Below are positions 27,568 through 39,846 of a stretch of 64,000 nt of DNA, piece after piece. Numbering within the stretch: position 1 is the stretch's first letter; each line of letters opens with the position of its first letter. Both the position numbers and the translations under genes were made by a program. Source of the DNA: Polyangium sp. 15x6 (GTDB taxonomy: Bacteria > Myxococcota_A > Polyangia > Polyangiales > Polyangiaceae); the NCBI RefSeq assembly GCF_029960785.1, contig NZ_JASBQE010000024.1, forward strand, positions 1 through 64,000, written 5' to 3'. Below the pieces are notes generated by a model that did not search any database, was not told the origin of the DNA, and was given only the letters and a program-made list of their open reading frames with translations.

Positions 27568-27957
27568 TTGTTGCAAGCGTTGCTCCGGAACCTCTGTCTC
27601 GGGTGGGCGAGCGCCGTCCTCGTGGCCGGCTGCGCGTCGGACGCATTGACCCCGCCCGAGGCCCGCATCGATACCCCCGGCGCCTTCGTGGCCGTGGAGG
27701 GATATTACGAGCCGGGCGAGCTCACGCTCGTCCGCATCCTCGATCGCCTGCAATTCGAGGAGGCGCGGCTCTTGTTCATGACGGTCCACGACGCCCGCCC
27801 CGAGACCTACGACGAGGCGCGCGAGCTCGCCAAGGACCACGAGCTCCCGATCCGCGAGCTCATTCGCATCGAGCCGGACACCGTGGTCACGCAATCGCCG
27901 CACCGTGTCGTCTGGTTCCGGACGCTCACGGCCAAAGAGCAGGAGCGCGTGCCGTGA
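27568..27957 (+). CDS. Small lipoprotein, third gene of envelope operon
   Basis: Predicted 129-residue lipoprotein. TTG 27568 is chosen because GGGAGG ends 6 bases before it and the resulting peptide (LQALLRNLCLGWASAVLVAGC) is a proper lipoprotein signal; the frame has no ATG there. The mature part includes FVAVEGYYEPGELTLVRILD and ends TLTAKEQERVP. No domain was recognised. The start lies 13 bases after the preceding stop and the end overlaps the next start (GTGA), so it belongs to the operon 24637-28448. Confidence 0.75.
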   Translation: MLQALLRNLCLGWASAVLVAGCASDALTPPEARIDTPGAFVAVEGYYEPGELTLVRILDRLQFEEARLLFMTVHDARPETYDEARELAKDHELPIRELIRIEPDTVVTQSPHRVVWFRTLTAKEQERVP

Positions 27958-28448
27958 AATCGCAAAAGCTCGCCCTCGTCGCGCTCGTCGCTATCGCCCT
28001 CGGCGCCCTCGCCGCGCCCCTCGCCTGCACCCGGCACGCCGACATCCGCGACGAACCGGATAGCTCGATCATCGACCGTCCCCCCGAGTTCGACGCCGGC
28101 GGCATCCCCGAACTCGACAGCGGCCTCGGCAGCGACGCCTATCCGCTCTGCGCGGATCGACCCACGGGCAAATGCGTCGGCTCGAACGATTTTCCTTGCG
28201 GATTCGAGGATTGGGTCCTCGCGACGGCGAAGGCCTGCCAGGAGGCCTCGGGCTGCACGACGAACGGCTGGCTCGAGGTGAAGATGGGCTCCAGCGGGTG
28301 CGTCGAGCTGATCGGGATGGAGGAGCCGAACGACGAGGTGGTCGCCTGCCTCGTCGCGGAGATGGGCGCCGTGAAGTGCCCGTGCGGCGAGGGGATCACG
28401 AAATACTATTTCGGGGCGGGGAACGTCGGGCCGTGCGGCTCGATGTGA
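27954..28448 (+). CDS. Small Cys-containing lipoprotein, fourth gene of envelope operon
   Basis: Predicted 164-residue exported protein that starts with GTG 27954, overlapping the previous stop by the GTGA arrangement. The signal peptide ends in AAPLAC. The mature region is acidic at first (DEPDSSIIDRPPEFDAGG) and then has conserved-looking cysteines (CADRPTGKC, FPCGFED, ACQEASGC, CPCGEG). No family was recognised. It ends 9 bases before the convergent gene at 28458, and no obvious terminator hairpin fits in the gap. Confidence 0.75.
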   Translation: MKSQKLALVALVAIALGALAAPLACTRHADIRDEPDSSIIDRPPEFDAGGIPELDSGLGSDAYPLCADRPTGKCVGSNDFPCGFEDWVLATAKACQEASGCTTNGWLEVKMGSSGCVELIGMEEPNDEVVACLVAEMGAVKCPCGEGITKYYFGAGNVGPCGSM

Positions 28449-28457
28449 GGTGGTTCG

Positions 28458-30005
28458 TCACTTCGGAATGGCGCCCTCGCCGGGCTCGAGGTTGTTCATG
28501 ATGGCCCCGACGTCGCACGCCTGAAGATACGTCGTGAGGACCTCCGCGCGGCGCGGCAAGAACACGTCCGTGAGCGCCTCCGAGAGCGTGCCGTTCTCGT
28601 CGATGTGGACCTCGCCGAGCGTGGACGGGAACGAGAGCCCGCAGCCGAGCGACCGATCCGGGCCGAGGAAACGCTGCGGCGCGTGGCAACCGGCGCAGGT
28701 GAGCGAGGTCGCGCGGTGCAGGACCGCCTCGGGCGTGAGCGGATCCGTCGGGGGGCAATCCTTGCCGAGCTCGTAGATGTCGAGCCCCATCTGGATCTCG
28801 GCCGCGAAATCGGCCCCCGCGACGCCGATCCCGCGCGACGCGTAATCGACGGACGCGTCCCCGGAGACGACGCTCTCGCCCATGTTGAAGTGCTTGCCGG
28901 TCCGCATGCGGACCTTGGGGAACTCCTTCTGCGCGAGATCCCAGAGGCTGAAATTGACGAACTCGCTCCGGAAGCTCACGGCGGCCTCCGACGCGTTCGC
29001 GCTATCGAAGAGCTCCGGCAGGGGGTTGTTTTTGACGGTGACGGGCTGGAACGTGAGCTTGAACTCCATCGACCCCGGCGGCATGCGCTTCAGGTGATAC
29101 TCGCGCATCTCCCAGGGCTCCTGCATCTGCTGGCTCACGCGCACCTGGCCGTGCGAGGAGCCGTAAGGATCCTCCTCGCTGGAGACGGCGCCGTAATGGT
29201 CGGGGTGGACGACGGGCAAGAAGCCCTGCACGCCCGTGAAGAAGAGCTGTTCGAGCGTGTCGGCGACGACCTCCACGTTCGTCTCGGTCGCGAAGCTCCC
29301 CCACGCCTCGGCCACGGGACGGCAGGCCGTGACGACGTCGAAGCCCGACGGGTTCGGCAGCGCCGCCTCGAAGATCAAAAACACGCGATTCGCCGGGTCC
29401 GTGCGGCCCGAGGTCTTCGCGTACACGATGCGGTGCTCGCCGCAGTTCGAGCCCGACGTGGGCGTGAGGTCGAAGCGGTTGACGATCGCCACGGGCACGA
29501 AGGAGTCGGGGTGGCCCGCCTCGAAGAGCCCCGAGCTCGACGCGAGCGCCCCCTCGGCCCGCGGGCAGAAGAGGGCCGCGCCGTTCTTGAACGCGGCGTT
29601 GTCCGGATCGTCGCAATGGGGGTTGTCCGCGAAGACCCCATCGGCCGCGGGGTTCTGCGCATCGAAGAGGCGCTTGACGAGCTCCTCGGGCGTGGTCTCT
29701 TCCCCCGCGAGCGTGATGATCTGATTCAGGACGCGGTCGAGGCTGAAGCGCGCGAGCACGGCCGGATCCCGCACCACGAGCGCGCGGCTGTCCGCGGCGA
29801 TGGAGATGTCCGCATTGCAAACGGGGACGTCGGGGTAGTCGACCGGGGGCTTGTCCGGAGGATCGGGGATGGGGAAATCGGGTTGCTCGCCCGAGCTGCT
29901 CGGCACGATCCCACCCTCGCTGTGCCCCCCGCAGCCCACGAGAAGGCCGAGGACCGCCGCCACCGCCAATGGCCGAACACCCAAGCACGAAAGCTCGAAA
30001 GCCAT
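28458..30005 (-). CDS. Lipoprotein with a single CXXCH haem-type motif
   Basis: Exported protein of about 515 residues. GGAGG lies 5-6 bases before ATG 30005; upstream in-frame codons would only add residues before the signal peptide, which ends in LLVGC. A Pro-rich linker is followed by a large domain without a recognised family: NRFDLTPTSGSNCGEHRIVY and later LTFQPVTVKNNPLPELFD. Near residue 436 LTCAGCHAPQRF is a CXXCH motif as in c-type cytochromes. A distal Met ligand cannot be assigned, so this may be a real haem site or only a structural Cys pair. Related lipoproteins of unknown function are common in Myxococcota (from memory). It is convergent with the envelope operon. Confidence 0.75.
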   Translation of the reverse strand: MAFELSCLGVRPLAVAAVLGLLVGCGGHSEGGIVPSSSGEQPDFPIPDPPDKPPVDYPDVPVCNADISIAADSRALVVRDPAVLARFSLDRVLNQIITLAGEETTPEELVKRLFDAQNPAADGVFADNPHCDDPDNAAFKNGAALFCPRAEGALASSSGLFEAGHPDSFVPVAIVNRFDLTPTSGSNCGEHRIVYAKTSGRTDPANRVFLIFEAALPNPSGFDVVTACRPVAEAWGSFATETNVEVVADTLEQLFFTGVQGFLPVVHPDHYGAVSSEEDPYGSSHGQVRVSQQMQEPWEMREYHLKRMPPGSMEFKLTFQPVTVKNNPLPELFDSANASEAAVSFRSEFVNFSLWDLAQKEFPKVRMRTGKHFNMGESVVSGDASVDYASRGIGVAGADFAAEIQMGLDIYELGKDCPPTDPLTPEAVLHRATSLTCAGCHAPQRFLGPDRSLGCGLSFPSTLGEVHIDENGTLSEALTDVFLPRRAEVLTTYLQACDVGAIMNNLEPGEGAIPK

Positions 30006-30083
30006 GAGTCCCTCCACCCTGGAAAGTAACGAGAATCTTTCGAGAGTATCGGGCCCCACGTCGGGGTCAAGAGCGAGCGCGCG

Positions 30084-30890
30084 TCAGGACTCGGCCGACG
30101 AGGCTGCGGTCGAGCTCTCGTCCGGCTTGGACGAAGCGTCGGGGACGCGGCCGCCAATGGAGACGAGCATCTCGGCGACGGCGGCATGCGTGCGGTCGCG
30201 CAGATCAACGACACGCGCCGACTCCTTGCCCGTGGTGATGGGATGGATCGGCTTGCCCACGCGCACGCGCACGAGGCGCATGGAGCCGTCGCCGGTATCG
30301 AGGGCGCCCTTCTGCATGAGGTTGCCCGCGCCCTCCAGCGCGACGGGCACGACGGGGACGCCGGCGCGCACGGCGGCATAAAAGCCGCCCATCTTGAACT
30401 CCTTGAGGACGCCGTCCTCGCTGCGCGTGCCCTCGGGGAAGATGAGCAAGGGTTTTCCGCGCCCGAGGACCTCCTGGAAGCGCTTGATGACCTCGGCCGC
30501 GACGCGCGGCCCGCCTCCACGCTCGACCGGGACGTGCCCCGCGAGCTTGAGGTGCCAGCCGAGGAAAGGAATGTTCATGAGCTCGCGCTTGGCGGCCCAC
30601 TTGTAATCCCCCGGCAGGACCGCGCCGAGGACGAGGATGTCGAGCAGGCTCTGGTGATTCGAGGCATAGACGTACGCGCCGTCGGTGGGCACGTTCTCGA
30701 GCCCCGTGGCGTCGACGTCGATGTGCAGCCCCCGCGCGCTCGACTTGCACCAGCGCTTCATTGCCCAGGTGCTGGCGCGGTGATCGTTCGTGACCGGGCC
30801 GAGCGTGAGCGAGATCGTCCCATACCCGACGGTGCGAGCGGTGAAAGGAATCCACTGACGCGCGGCGCGAATGGCTTCTCGGAGCTGCAT
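30084..30890 (-). CDS. plsC: 1-acyl-sn-glycerol-3-phosphate acyltransferase (PlsC)
   Basis: Membrane-associated acyltransferase of 268 residues that transfers an acyl group to lysophosphatidic acid to make phosphatidic acid, the second step of phospholipid synthesis. Block I is NHQSLLD (78-84, catalytic His and Asp), and block III is FPEGTR (151-156). Between them lies the VPVERGGG segment, and a later VPVVPVAL block IV is visible. The length is normal for the family. A GGAAG site precedes ATG 30890. The C-terminal about 25 residues are Ser/Ala-rich and probably unstructured. Its neighbours are not lipid genes, and it may be transcribed alone. Confidence 0.92.
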   Translation of the reverse strand: MQLREAIRAARQWIPFTARTVGYGTISLTLGPVTNDHRASTWAMKRWCKSSARGLHIDVDATGLENVPTDGAYVYASNHQSLLDILVLGAVLPGDYKWAAKRELMNIPFLGWHLKLAGHVPVERGGGPRVAAEVIKRFQEVLGRGKPLLIFPEGTRSEDGVLKEFKMGGFYAAVRAGVPVVPVALEGAGNLMQKGALDTGDGSMRLVRVRVGKPIHPITTGKESARVVDLRDRTHAAVAEMLVSIGGRVPDASSKPDESSTAASSAES

Positions 30891-30967
30891 GGATCAGGCT
30901 TCCTAACACCACGCGGGAAGCAATTCCAGACCTGCAAAGTGCGCAAAATGATACGCGGTATGGCAGC

Positions 30968-31876
30968 TCAGAGTGGGTCCATGATGAGGCCATAACCCAC
31001 GACCTCTGGCTTGCCCGCTCGCTCGAACTTCACGGTGAAGATTCCCGGCTCGTTCTCGCTCTGCATCACGGCGCGGCGCATCGTGCCCGCCCACTCGGCC
31101 CATACGACGGCGCCGGCTTTGCCTTTCCATTTGATCGGGATCCGCTGCAAATCGGCCTCGTCGGCGATCAGCGCCGCGCCGCCGAATCCCAGGCAGAACC
31201 AGCGCTTCACCCCGCCCGCCTCGAACGGCGAGACGAGCAGCACGTGCCGGTACTCGCCCTCCTGCCGGTGCGCCGCATAGTTCCCGGGCTGGAGCCCTTC
31301 GACCTGCTTGACCCAGCGCACCCCCTTCAAGAGCCCCTCGGGCGCGCGCGCCTCCATGTCCGTGTACCGGACCGCGATCCGATCCTTCACGTACCGCCGC
31401 ACGACGGCGTGCTTCATCACGCCGTTCCACTCCGTCAGCACGACGTCGTTGAGCCTCGGCTTCACGTTGTCCGGCACCGGGATCACGTAGCCCGGGTGGA
31501 CCTTGTACGACGGGCCGCCGCCCTTCCCCTCGATGACGAGGTCGTCGCCGTCGAAGCCGATCGCCGTGGCCGCGTAGAGCACGAGCGTCGAGCCGATGCG
31601 CGCGTTCGACAGCATGGGCTCGGAGAACGTGAAGACGCGGCGCTGCGGGTCGAGCTTGATCTTGCGCGGGGGCAGGCCGAGCGGGTTCGGCTGCGGCGAC
31701 TTGGGCTGCGGGGGCTGCGTGGGGCTCGGCGCGATGAACGAGCCGAGCGGCGGCGGATCGGGCGATCCGCTCGCAGCGGGCGTCGCCTCGGTGGTCGTCG
31801 ACGACCCGCTGCTGCACGCGGCGAGCAGGGCCGCGGCGAAGAGGCCGCGGGCCAGGGGTCGTTCGAGGCCGAACAT
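30968..31876 (-). CDS. Lipoprotein with SH3/Tudor-like beta repeats, unknown function
   Basis: Exported protein of about 302 residues. ATG 31876 is used because the signal peptide MFGLERPLARGLFAAALLAAC follows; an ATG 42 bases upstream would lengthen the N terminus. A Ser/Thr/Pro-rich linker (about 22-75) is followed by beta-rich repeats of similar character: FDGDDLVIEGKGGGPSYKVH, VLTEWNGVMKHAVVRRYVKD and VVWAEWAGTMRRAVMQSENE. The repeated W.G....AVV pattern hints at two related small barrel units, but no named family was recognised. It lies downstream of dnaE2 on the same strand with a gap of about 100 bases, probably as a separate unit. Confidence 0.75.
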   Translation of the reverse strand: MFGLERPLARGLFAAALLAACSSGSSTTTEATPAASGSPDPPPLGSFIAPSPTQPPQPKSPQPNPLGLPPRKIKLDPQRRVFTFSEPMLSNARIGSTLVLYAATAIGFDGDDLVIEGKGGGPSYKVHPGYVIPVPDNVKPRLNDVVLTEWNGVMKHAVVRRYVKDRIAVRYTDMEARAPEGLLKGVRWVKQVEGLQPGNYAAHRQEGEYRHVLLVSPFEAGGVKRWFCLGFGGAALIADEADLQRIPIKWKGKAGAVVWAEWAGTMRRAVMQSENEPGIFTVKFERAGKPEVVGYGLIMDPL

Positions 31877-31980
31877 CAGCCGGGATCTTTGCCGCGTCGC
31901 GGCCGGTCTGGCGAGCAAAAAGCGACCGGGGAGGCGCTCGAACCGGTCGATTGGAGCACAAACGATGTGGGGCGCGCGCC

Positions 31981-35159
<3,179 letters not shown>

Positions 35160-35163
<4 letters not shown>

Positions 35164-36887
35164 TCGCACCAGCCCTGGAGGTACCCTTCCCCGGTCGTCC
35201 GGTCCACGAAGACCCACGCGAGCCCGGCCGCCCGCGACGCCCCCTCGGCCTTCGGCCCCGCCGGCCCCTTCCCGCTCGTGGCGCCCGGCACGAGCCAGGC
35301 GACCCCGTAATCCCGCGAGGCCGAAGAGCTCGTCCACCACTCGACCCCGTCGAGCCGCATCACGAACCGCAAGGACTCGATGGCGTAGAGACGATTGTCC
35401 ACGGCGACGACCGCGCCCTTCGTGATGCGGCCGATCGGGACGGGCGTCGGGAAGAGCCGTGTGGGCAGCGGGACATCGCGATCCTCGGCGGCTTCGAGGT
35501 CATCGGCTTTCGCGGGGGCGCGCTTCTGGTCGAGATCCCGGACGGGGACGAGCTTCGAGCGCGCTTCGGGCTTGTGGGCGTGCGTCGCTTCGAGCACGCC
35601 CACGCGATCCTGGCCGATCTCGGCGGAGAGCTCGGCGAGCAGGGCCGGCAGGGCGTCCGGACGAACGGCCTTGTCGCGCGAGAGGTCGATCTGGACGCGC
35701 CGCGCCTCGACGATCTGCGAGACCTCGAGATGGACGCCGACGGCCGGCGCGAAGAGCTCGGCGCGCTCGAGCTTGGCCCGGAGCGCGCGGTGGAGGTCGC
35801 CCGCGTCGGAGAGCGCCGAGGGCAGCTCGATCGAGAGCGAGAGGACCGGCTCCTTGCCTGGATCGCGCAGGCTCGCGATGGAGCGATCGAGCGGGATCGT
35901 GAGGGAGAGCGAGAGGCAAGCCTCGCCGCGGGCGCCGAGGCGGGCGGCGAAGCGCGAAGTCATGCCGCGGAGGACGAAGAGGATGGGCTCGACGCTTCCG
36001 ATCGGGTCGTCAAAACTCGTCTCCTCGACGATCGTGCGCGGGGGCGCGTACGGGACGAGCGGCAGATCGTCGCGGCCGGAGGCGAGATCGAGCACCTCGG
36101 CGGCGCGCAGGCCGAGCCTCGGCGTGAGCTCGCCGCGCGGGAGCTTCGTCAGGGCCTCGACCGTGAAGATGCCGAGCCGGCCGAAGAAGGCTGCCGTGTC
36201 GGCATCGAGCGGCAGCGCCGTGAGCGGCAGCGGGCCGAGGACACGCGCGCCGGGCTTGGCGACGACCGTCGGGTGCGGGGCTTTTCGCACCACGAGGGCC
36301 GATCCGCTGGCGAGAACCGGGCTCGCGGCGAACCGGGCGAGGGCGCGGGCGATGCGCGGACCGTCGGCGATCGCGGCGAAGACCTTGTGGCCGAGCGCGT
36401 GGATCCGCTCGCAGAGCTCGTCGAGCAGGGCCTCCTCGCCGCCCACGAGGTGCGCCGCGCCCGTGACGTCGAGGAAGACCGTGTCGAAGGGCGCGTCGCC
36501 CGCCGGGCCGCGGCGTTTGTCCTCGTCGGGGTGCTCGGGCGCCAGCCGAACGGCCGCGGTCGTCCCGAGGCTCAAACAAACCTCCGCCACGCGACCGAGC
36601 GCCGCGTCGACCTCCGTGAACGAGACGTTCTGGATCGTGAGCTCGGCGAGCGTCGCTTGCGCCTCGGCCACGCGCTGGCCGGGGCGGATCCCGTACCGCC
36701 ATGCGGCCTCGTCGACGAGATCAAGCGTGGCCGTGGCGCGGTCCTCGGCCTCCCCTCCCCCGTCCGGTTTGCCCCGGGAGAACAGCACGGCGAGCGGGCC
36801 GTCCGCGTGGCTCTCCTCGTGGGCGCGTTGCCGCGCGAGCTCGCAGCCGAGCTGGGGCAAGACCACCGCCACGATTCGCCGGCCCAT
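35160..36887 (-). CDS. imuB: ImuB, inactive Y-family polymerase-like protein
   Basis: Accessory protein of the mutasome, about 575 residues. The Y-family fold is retained, but the metal-binding acidic motifs are missing: the first strand reads RRIVAVVLPQLGCELA instead of IDMDCFFASVE, and the second motif reads FDTVFLDVTG where active enzymes have SIDE. In the known ImuB family this makes it a non-catalytic adaptor that links DnaE2 to the beta clamp and ImuA. LPTRLFP near residue 478 might be a clamp contact, which is only a guess. GAGGA lies 7 bases before ATG 36887; a GTG just before it is in frame. It starts about 21 bases after imuA and overlaps dnaE2. Confidence 0.92.
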
Positions 36888-36908
36888 CACCCGATCCTCA
36901 TGCGCCCA

Positions 36909-37637
36909 TCATGCGCTCTTTCCAAGCTCGATCGACTGCGCCCCCGTCACGCGGCCGCGGCGGTCCTTGGCGACCCGCAGGCCGAGCCGATCCTCGCCGA
37001 GCCGCTCGAGCTCGATGCGCATCGCGGCCGGCAGCGGCATCGCGCGGGAGGCGGCCGCGTCCGTGAGCAAGAGGACGGTCGTGTCGCTGCCCTCGACGGC
37101 GAGGGCGAGGCGGCGGACGATCGTGACCCACCGGTCGAGCCGGGCCTCGCCGCGGCAGCCGGGCACGCCGGCCGTGTCGACCACGACCACGGAGAAGGCG
37201 TGGCAGCCGGCGACGCGGACGGCGACGCGGGCGAGGTCGTCGAGGTTCGGCCGGACGACGAGCAGCCGGTCGGGATCGACGCCGGCGCGGCCGAGGGCGG
37301 GCGCGAAAAGAGTTTGTGTGGGGTCGAGCCAGGCGCACCAGGCTCCGCGCGTGTCGCTCTCGCCGCGGAGGCGGGCCTCGGCTTGCGCGGAGGCGCAGAG
37401 GGACAAGGCGAGCGTCGTCGAGCGGGCGAGCCCCTGGGGCGCCGTCAGCTCGACGACGGCGCCTCGCGGCAGGCCTCCCTCGGGCAAGGACGCGTCGACG
37501 GTGCGGAGGCCCAGGGGCAGGGCCTTGGCGCGCCCGGAGAGGCCCTCGATGGCAGGACGAACGAGGGCGCTCTGGAAGAGCTCCTTGTGGCGGGCGTCGG
37601 CGTCCGGGGCGAGGACCGTGGCAGCGGCGCGGTGCAT
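36909..37637 (-). CDS. imuA: ImuA, RecA-like mutasome protein
   Basis: First gene of the damage-induced mutagenesis operon, about 242 residues. The recognisable core is LPLGLRTVDASLPEGGLPRGAVVELTAP, the RecA/ImuA-like region around the nucleotide site, although a full Walker A GxxxxGKT is not present. Further conserved strands are WCAWLDP, LLVVRPN and VVVVDTAG. ATG 37637 is preferred because upstream residues are not conserved-looking, but ribosome-site support is weak and an ATG 72 bases further up is possible. GTTCAG half-sites lie immediately before this start. Members of this family act with ImuB and DnaE2 at stalled forks. Confidence 0.85.
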   Translation of the reverse strand: MHRAAATVLAPDADARHKELFQSALVRPAIEGLSGRAKALPLGLRTVDASLPEGGLPRGAVVELTAPQGLARSTTLALSLCASAQAEARLRGESDTRGAWCAWLDPTQTLFAPALGRAGVDPDRLLVVRPNLDDLARVAVRVAGCHAFSVVVVDTAGVPGCRGEARLDRWVTIVRRLALAVEGSDTTVLLLTDAAASRAMPLPAAMRIELERLGEDRLGLRVAKDRRGRVTGAQSIELGKSA

Positions 37638-37638
37638 A

Positions 37639-37664
37639 CTGAACACCCTACCAGGTACCTGAAC
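37639..37664 (-). promoter_or_regulatory. Candidate SOS-type boxes before imuA
   Basis: On the reverse strand two GTTCAG hexamers occur as direct repeats 20 bases apart (37664-37659 and 37644-37639), the second only 2 bases before the proposed imuA start. The LexA motif described for Myxococcus xanthus, as I recall it, ends in GTTCAG, which fits; the rest of that motif matches only partly here. If correct, LexA would block transcription of the mutasome operon. Confidence 0.4.
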
Positions 37665-37838
37665 GCGGGCCAAGAAAGATGACACGAACCGGGCGCCCGT
37701 GACGGACATAAGCTGTCCGAGCACCGGTGAACTTGTCCGGTGAAGACCGAAATCGGCAGGCGGGGCCCCGGTTCGTGTCCTGGACGACGGATCAGCCGAG
37801 GACCACTGAACAGACCGGGCGAGGCGGTCGAGGGCAGG

Positions 37839-38717
37839 TCAGCGGCGCGCCCGCGCCCCGCGCCCCGCGTTTGCTTCCGCTTCCGCCTCCGCTTCCGCTT
37901 CCGCGCCTGCTTCCGCCTCCGCCTCCGCGCTCGCTGCCGCGATCCGCTTCCGCTTGCGCTTCCGCGGCGCGGCCGCTTCCTCTGCCACCCGCGCGCCCGG
38001 CGACGCCGCGTGCGCCACGTCCGAGAGGCGCGAAAGGAGCTCGCGGTGCTTCCTCGACCGCCGCCGCACGAGCCAGGGGAACAAAAGCCGCGGGATCAGG
38101 AACGCGAACATCAAGACGGCGACCCCGGCCAGCGCCGCGGCGAATCCATCTTTCGTGGTGGTCGCAATGGCCACCGCGACGGGCAATCCTCCGCCGAGCC
38201 CGAAGCCGAGACCGATGCCCAGGTACAAGGCCGCGGCGAAATTCGTGTATCGCTCCTCCACGCGTACGAGGGTCTTTCCATTGCGCGACCGCACCGTGAC
38301 CGACAGTTGCCTCGGCTGCGATTGCGGGTGCACCGTGGGCGTCCAGGTCAGGGTTTTTCCCACGATCTGCACCTGCCCCGCGTCGCCCGTCACGCTGCGA
38401 ATCACGTCGACGATATCCTCGTGCGAATCGGACGTGATTTCACCCTCGATCTCCTCCTCGAACAGCGTCCGCAGCGGCGCGCCGAGCCACCCGCCTCGGG
38501 CTTTCGGCTCCTCGGGCGGCGCATGCTCGACCGCCGCGCCTCGAATGGCCGTGCGCGGAATGCCGAGCTCGCCCGCGTGCCGGACGAGCTCGGCCTCGGT
38601 CATCGAGGTCTCGACGGCCTGCGTCTCGGCGTCCTGCTCGGCGAGCTCCAGGGCCCGGCGCAGGATGCGGCGCACTTCGGCCGGGGAGAGTCGACGTTCG
38701 CGGAAAGGGTCGTCCAT
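37839..38717 (-). CDS. Two-TM membrane protein with EA-rich tail, unknown function
   Basis: Predicted inner-membrane protein of about 292 residues. ATG 38717 gives MDDPFRERRLSPAEVRRIL; an ATG 18 bases further up is in frame. The N-terminal part (SPAEVRRILRRALELAEQD...LVRHAGELGIP) is helical and resembles short regulatory domains seen in other Polyangia proteins. Two hydrophobic helices (AAALYLGIGLGFGLGGGLPV and FAAALAGVAVLMFAFLIPRL) lie at about 167-215. The end is a basic stretch followed by an Ala-Glu repeat encoded by GGAAGC/GGAGGC-type DNA. No function can be assigned. Confidence 0.75.
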   Translation of the reverse strand: MDDPFRERRLSPAEVRRILRRALELAEQDAETQAVETSMTEAELVRHAGELGIPRTAIRGAAVEHAPPEEPKARGGWLGAPLRTLFEEEIEGEITSDSHEDIVDVIRSVTGDAGQVQIVGKTLTWTPTVHPQSQPRQLSVTVRSRNGKTLVRVEERYTNFAAALYLGIGLGFGLGGGLPVAVAIATTTKDGFAAALAGVAVLMFAFLIPRLLFPWLVRRRSRKHRELLSRLSDVAHAASPGARVAEEAAAPRKRKRKRIAAASAEAEAEAGAEAEAEAEAEANAGRGARARR

Positions 38718-38801
38718 GACCGCGGAAGGATACACGGGTTGATCCGGCCGCGCGCGCGAAGCGTGTCGCCATGCGTCGCGAGCAGCCGGACGGCGGCGGG
38801 T

Positions 38802-39458
38802 TCAGGGCTCGACGCCTTCGGCCTCGGCGCCTTCGCCCGTATCGACGTCTTCGCCCCTGGCCGCGTCGGGCTTCCGGAAGAAGGACTCGACCCACGACCT
38901 CGGCAGCTTCTTCGCCGTCGCGATCTTGAGCAGCTCCGCGTAGGTCACGGTCCGCAGGGCGTTGATGCCCTCCTTCCATTCGTCGGTCTCGTTCGTGACG
39001 AGTTGCCGATTGCCTTTGGCCGTGGTGCGCACGTCGAGCGCCTCGAGCGCGGCTTTGCTGAGCGTGTCGATCGGGGCCGCGAAGGGCGTGAGCTCGTGAT
39101 TCGGGCCGAGCTTCTTGGCCTCGGGCAGCAGCACTTTGCGCGTCTTCTCGCATTGGTCGCGCAGCCCCTTGCGCACGAATTGCCCCGGGGCCGCGCTGCC
39201 GAAGAACTTCGCGAGCAGCTCCGGCACGAACGCGCGCACGGCGGCGGCGAAGCGCTTCGTGAGCGAATCGAGCCGCTCGTTACGGACCGCGACCACCGCC
39301 TCGGCCCGGGTCACCTCTCGGCGAGCAGCGCGCTCCTGCGCGAAGAGGCCCTCCCACTCGCCGATGGCCTCGGCGAAGGGCGGGGCGAGCCCGGCGGCGT
39401 CCTCGTCGGCGGCGAGGGCAGACTCGGAGAATTCGAGCTCGTCGAGGAAATAAAGCAT
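38802..39458 (-). CDS. Hypothetical protein, helical
   Basis: Soluble 218-residue protein of unknown function. ATG 39458 (MLYFLDELEFSESAL) is used; an ATG 27 bases upstream is also in frame. It is mostly helical (REVTRAEAVVAVRNERLDSL, AAVRAFVPELLAKFFG) with a middle segment FVRKGLRDQCEKTRKVLLPE and an acidic C terminus. No signal peptide or membrane helix is seen. No family is recognised. Its codon usage is that of a genuine gene in this genome. It is transcribed towards the gene at 37839, with an 84-base gap, possibly together. Confidence 0.75.
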   Translation of the reverse strand: MLYFLDELEFSESALAADEDAAGLAPPFAEAIGEWEGLFAQERAARREVTRAEAVVAVRNERLDSLTKRFAAAVRAFVPELLAKFFGSAAPGQFVRKGLRDQCEKTRKVLLPEAKKLGPNHELTPFAAPIDTLSKAALEALDVRTTAKGNRQLVTNETDEWKEGINALRTVTYAELLKIATAKKLPRSWVESFFRKPDAARGEDVDTGEGAEAEGVEP

Positions 39459-39846
39459 ACCATAGGTGTTCGGAATCCGGCGCATGCGAAGTGCGCTACC
39501 GTACCACGCCCCGTCACGTCAAGCGAAAGTTGCCGCGGACGCTTGCCTACCCCCGTGCGCTCCGTGGAGGGACCCGAAACACGCGTCGCCTGGCGGCGTG
39601 CACGTCGAGCCGCCGGGGAGGAGACGCGCGATCTACCGGCGAACAGGCCGTGACCACGGGAGGATCACGTCTCGTCTCGGCGAGGGCGGGCCGCGCGCGG
39701 GGGAGGATCAGGGGCGTTTTCGCCGGGTGATTTTCGCGGAGCGGGAGAGAGACGGGTTCGTCTGGCTCCGCTCCGCCGGAGAGTGGAGGAGGATCGCGTC
39801 TGGGCGCGGGTCGCGCCGCTCTTGCTGGGCGGTTAGACTACCAGAC
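39459..39846. other. Intergenic, no gene seen
   Basis: GA-rich region between divergent genes. A frame open through it on the + strand has an Arg-rich, non-protein-like translation. It should contain promoters for both flanking genes, but none was recognised. Confidence 0.4.

Noticed and set aside
37639-37664. Alphaproteobacterial LexA box GTTC-N7-GTTC before imuA
   Set aside because: The two GTTC elements are 20 bases apart start to start, not 11, so that motif does not fit; kept only as GTTCAG half-sites.
39466-39846. Long N-terminal extension of the small lipoprotein frame
   Set aside because: Arg-rich text with no signal; the lipoprotein signal starts at 39847.
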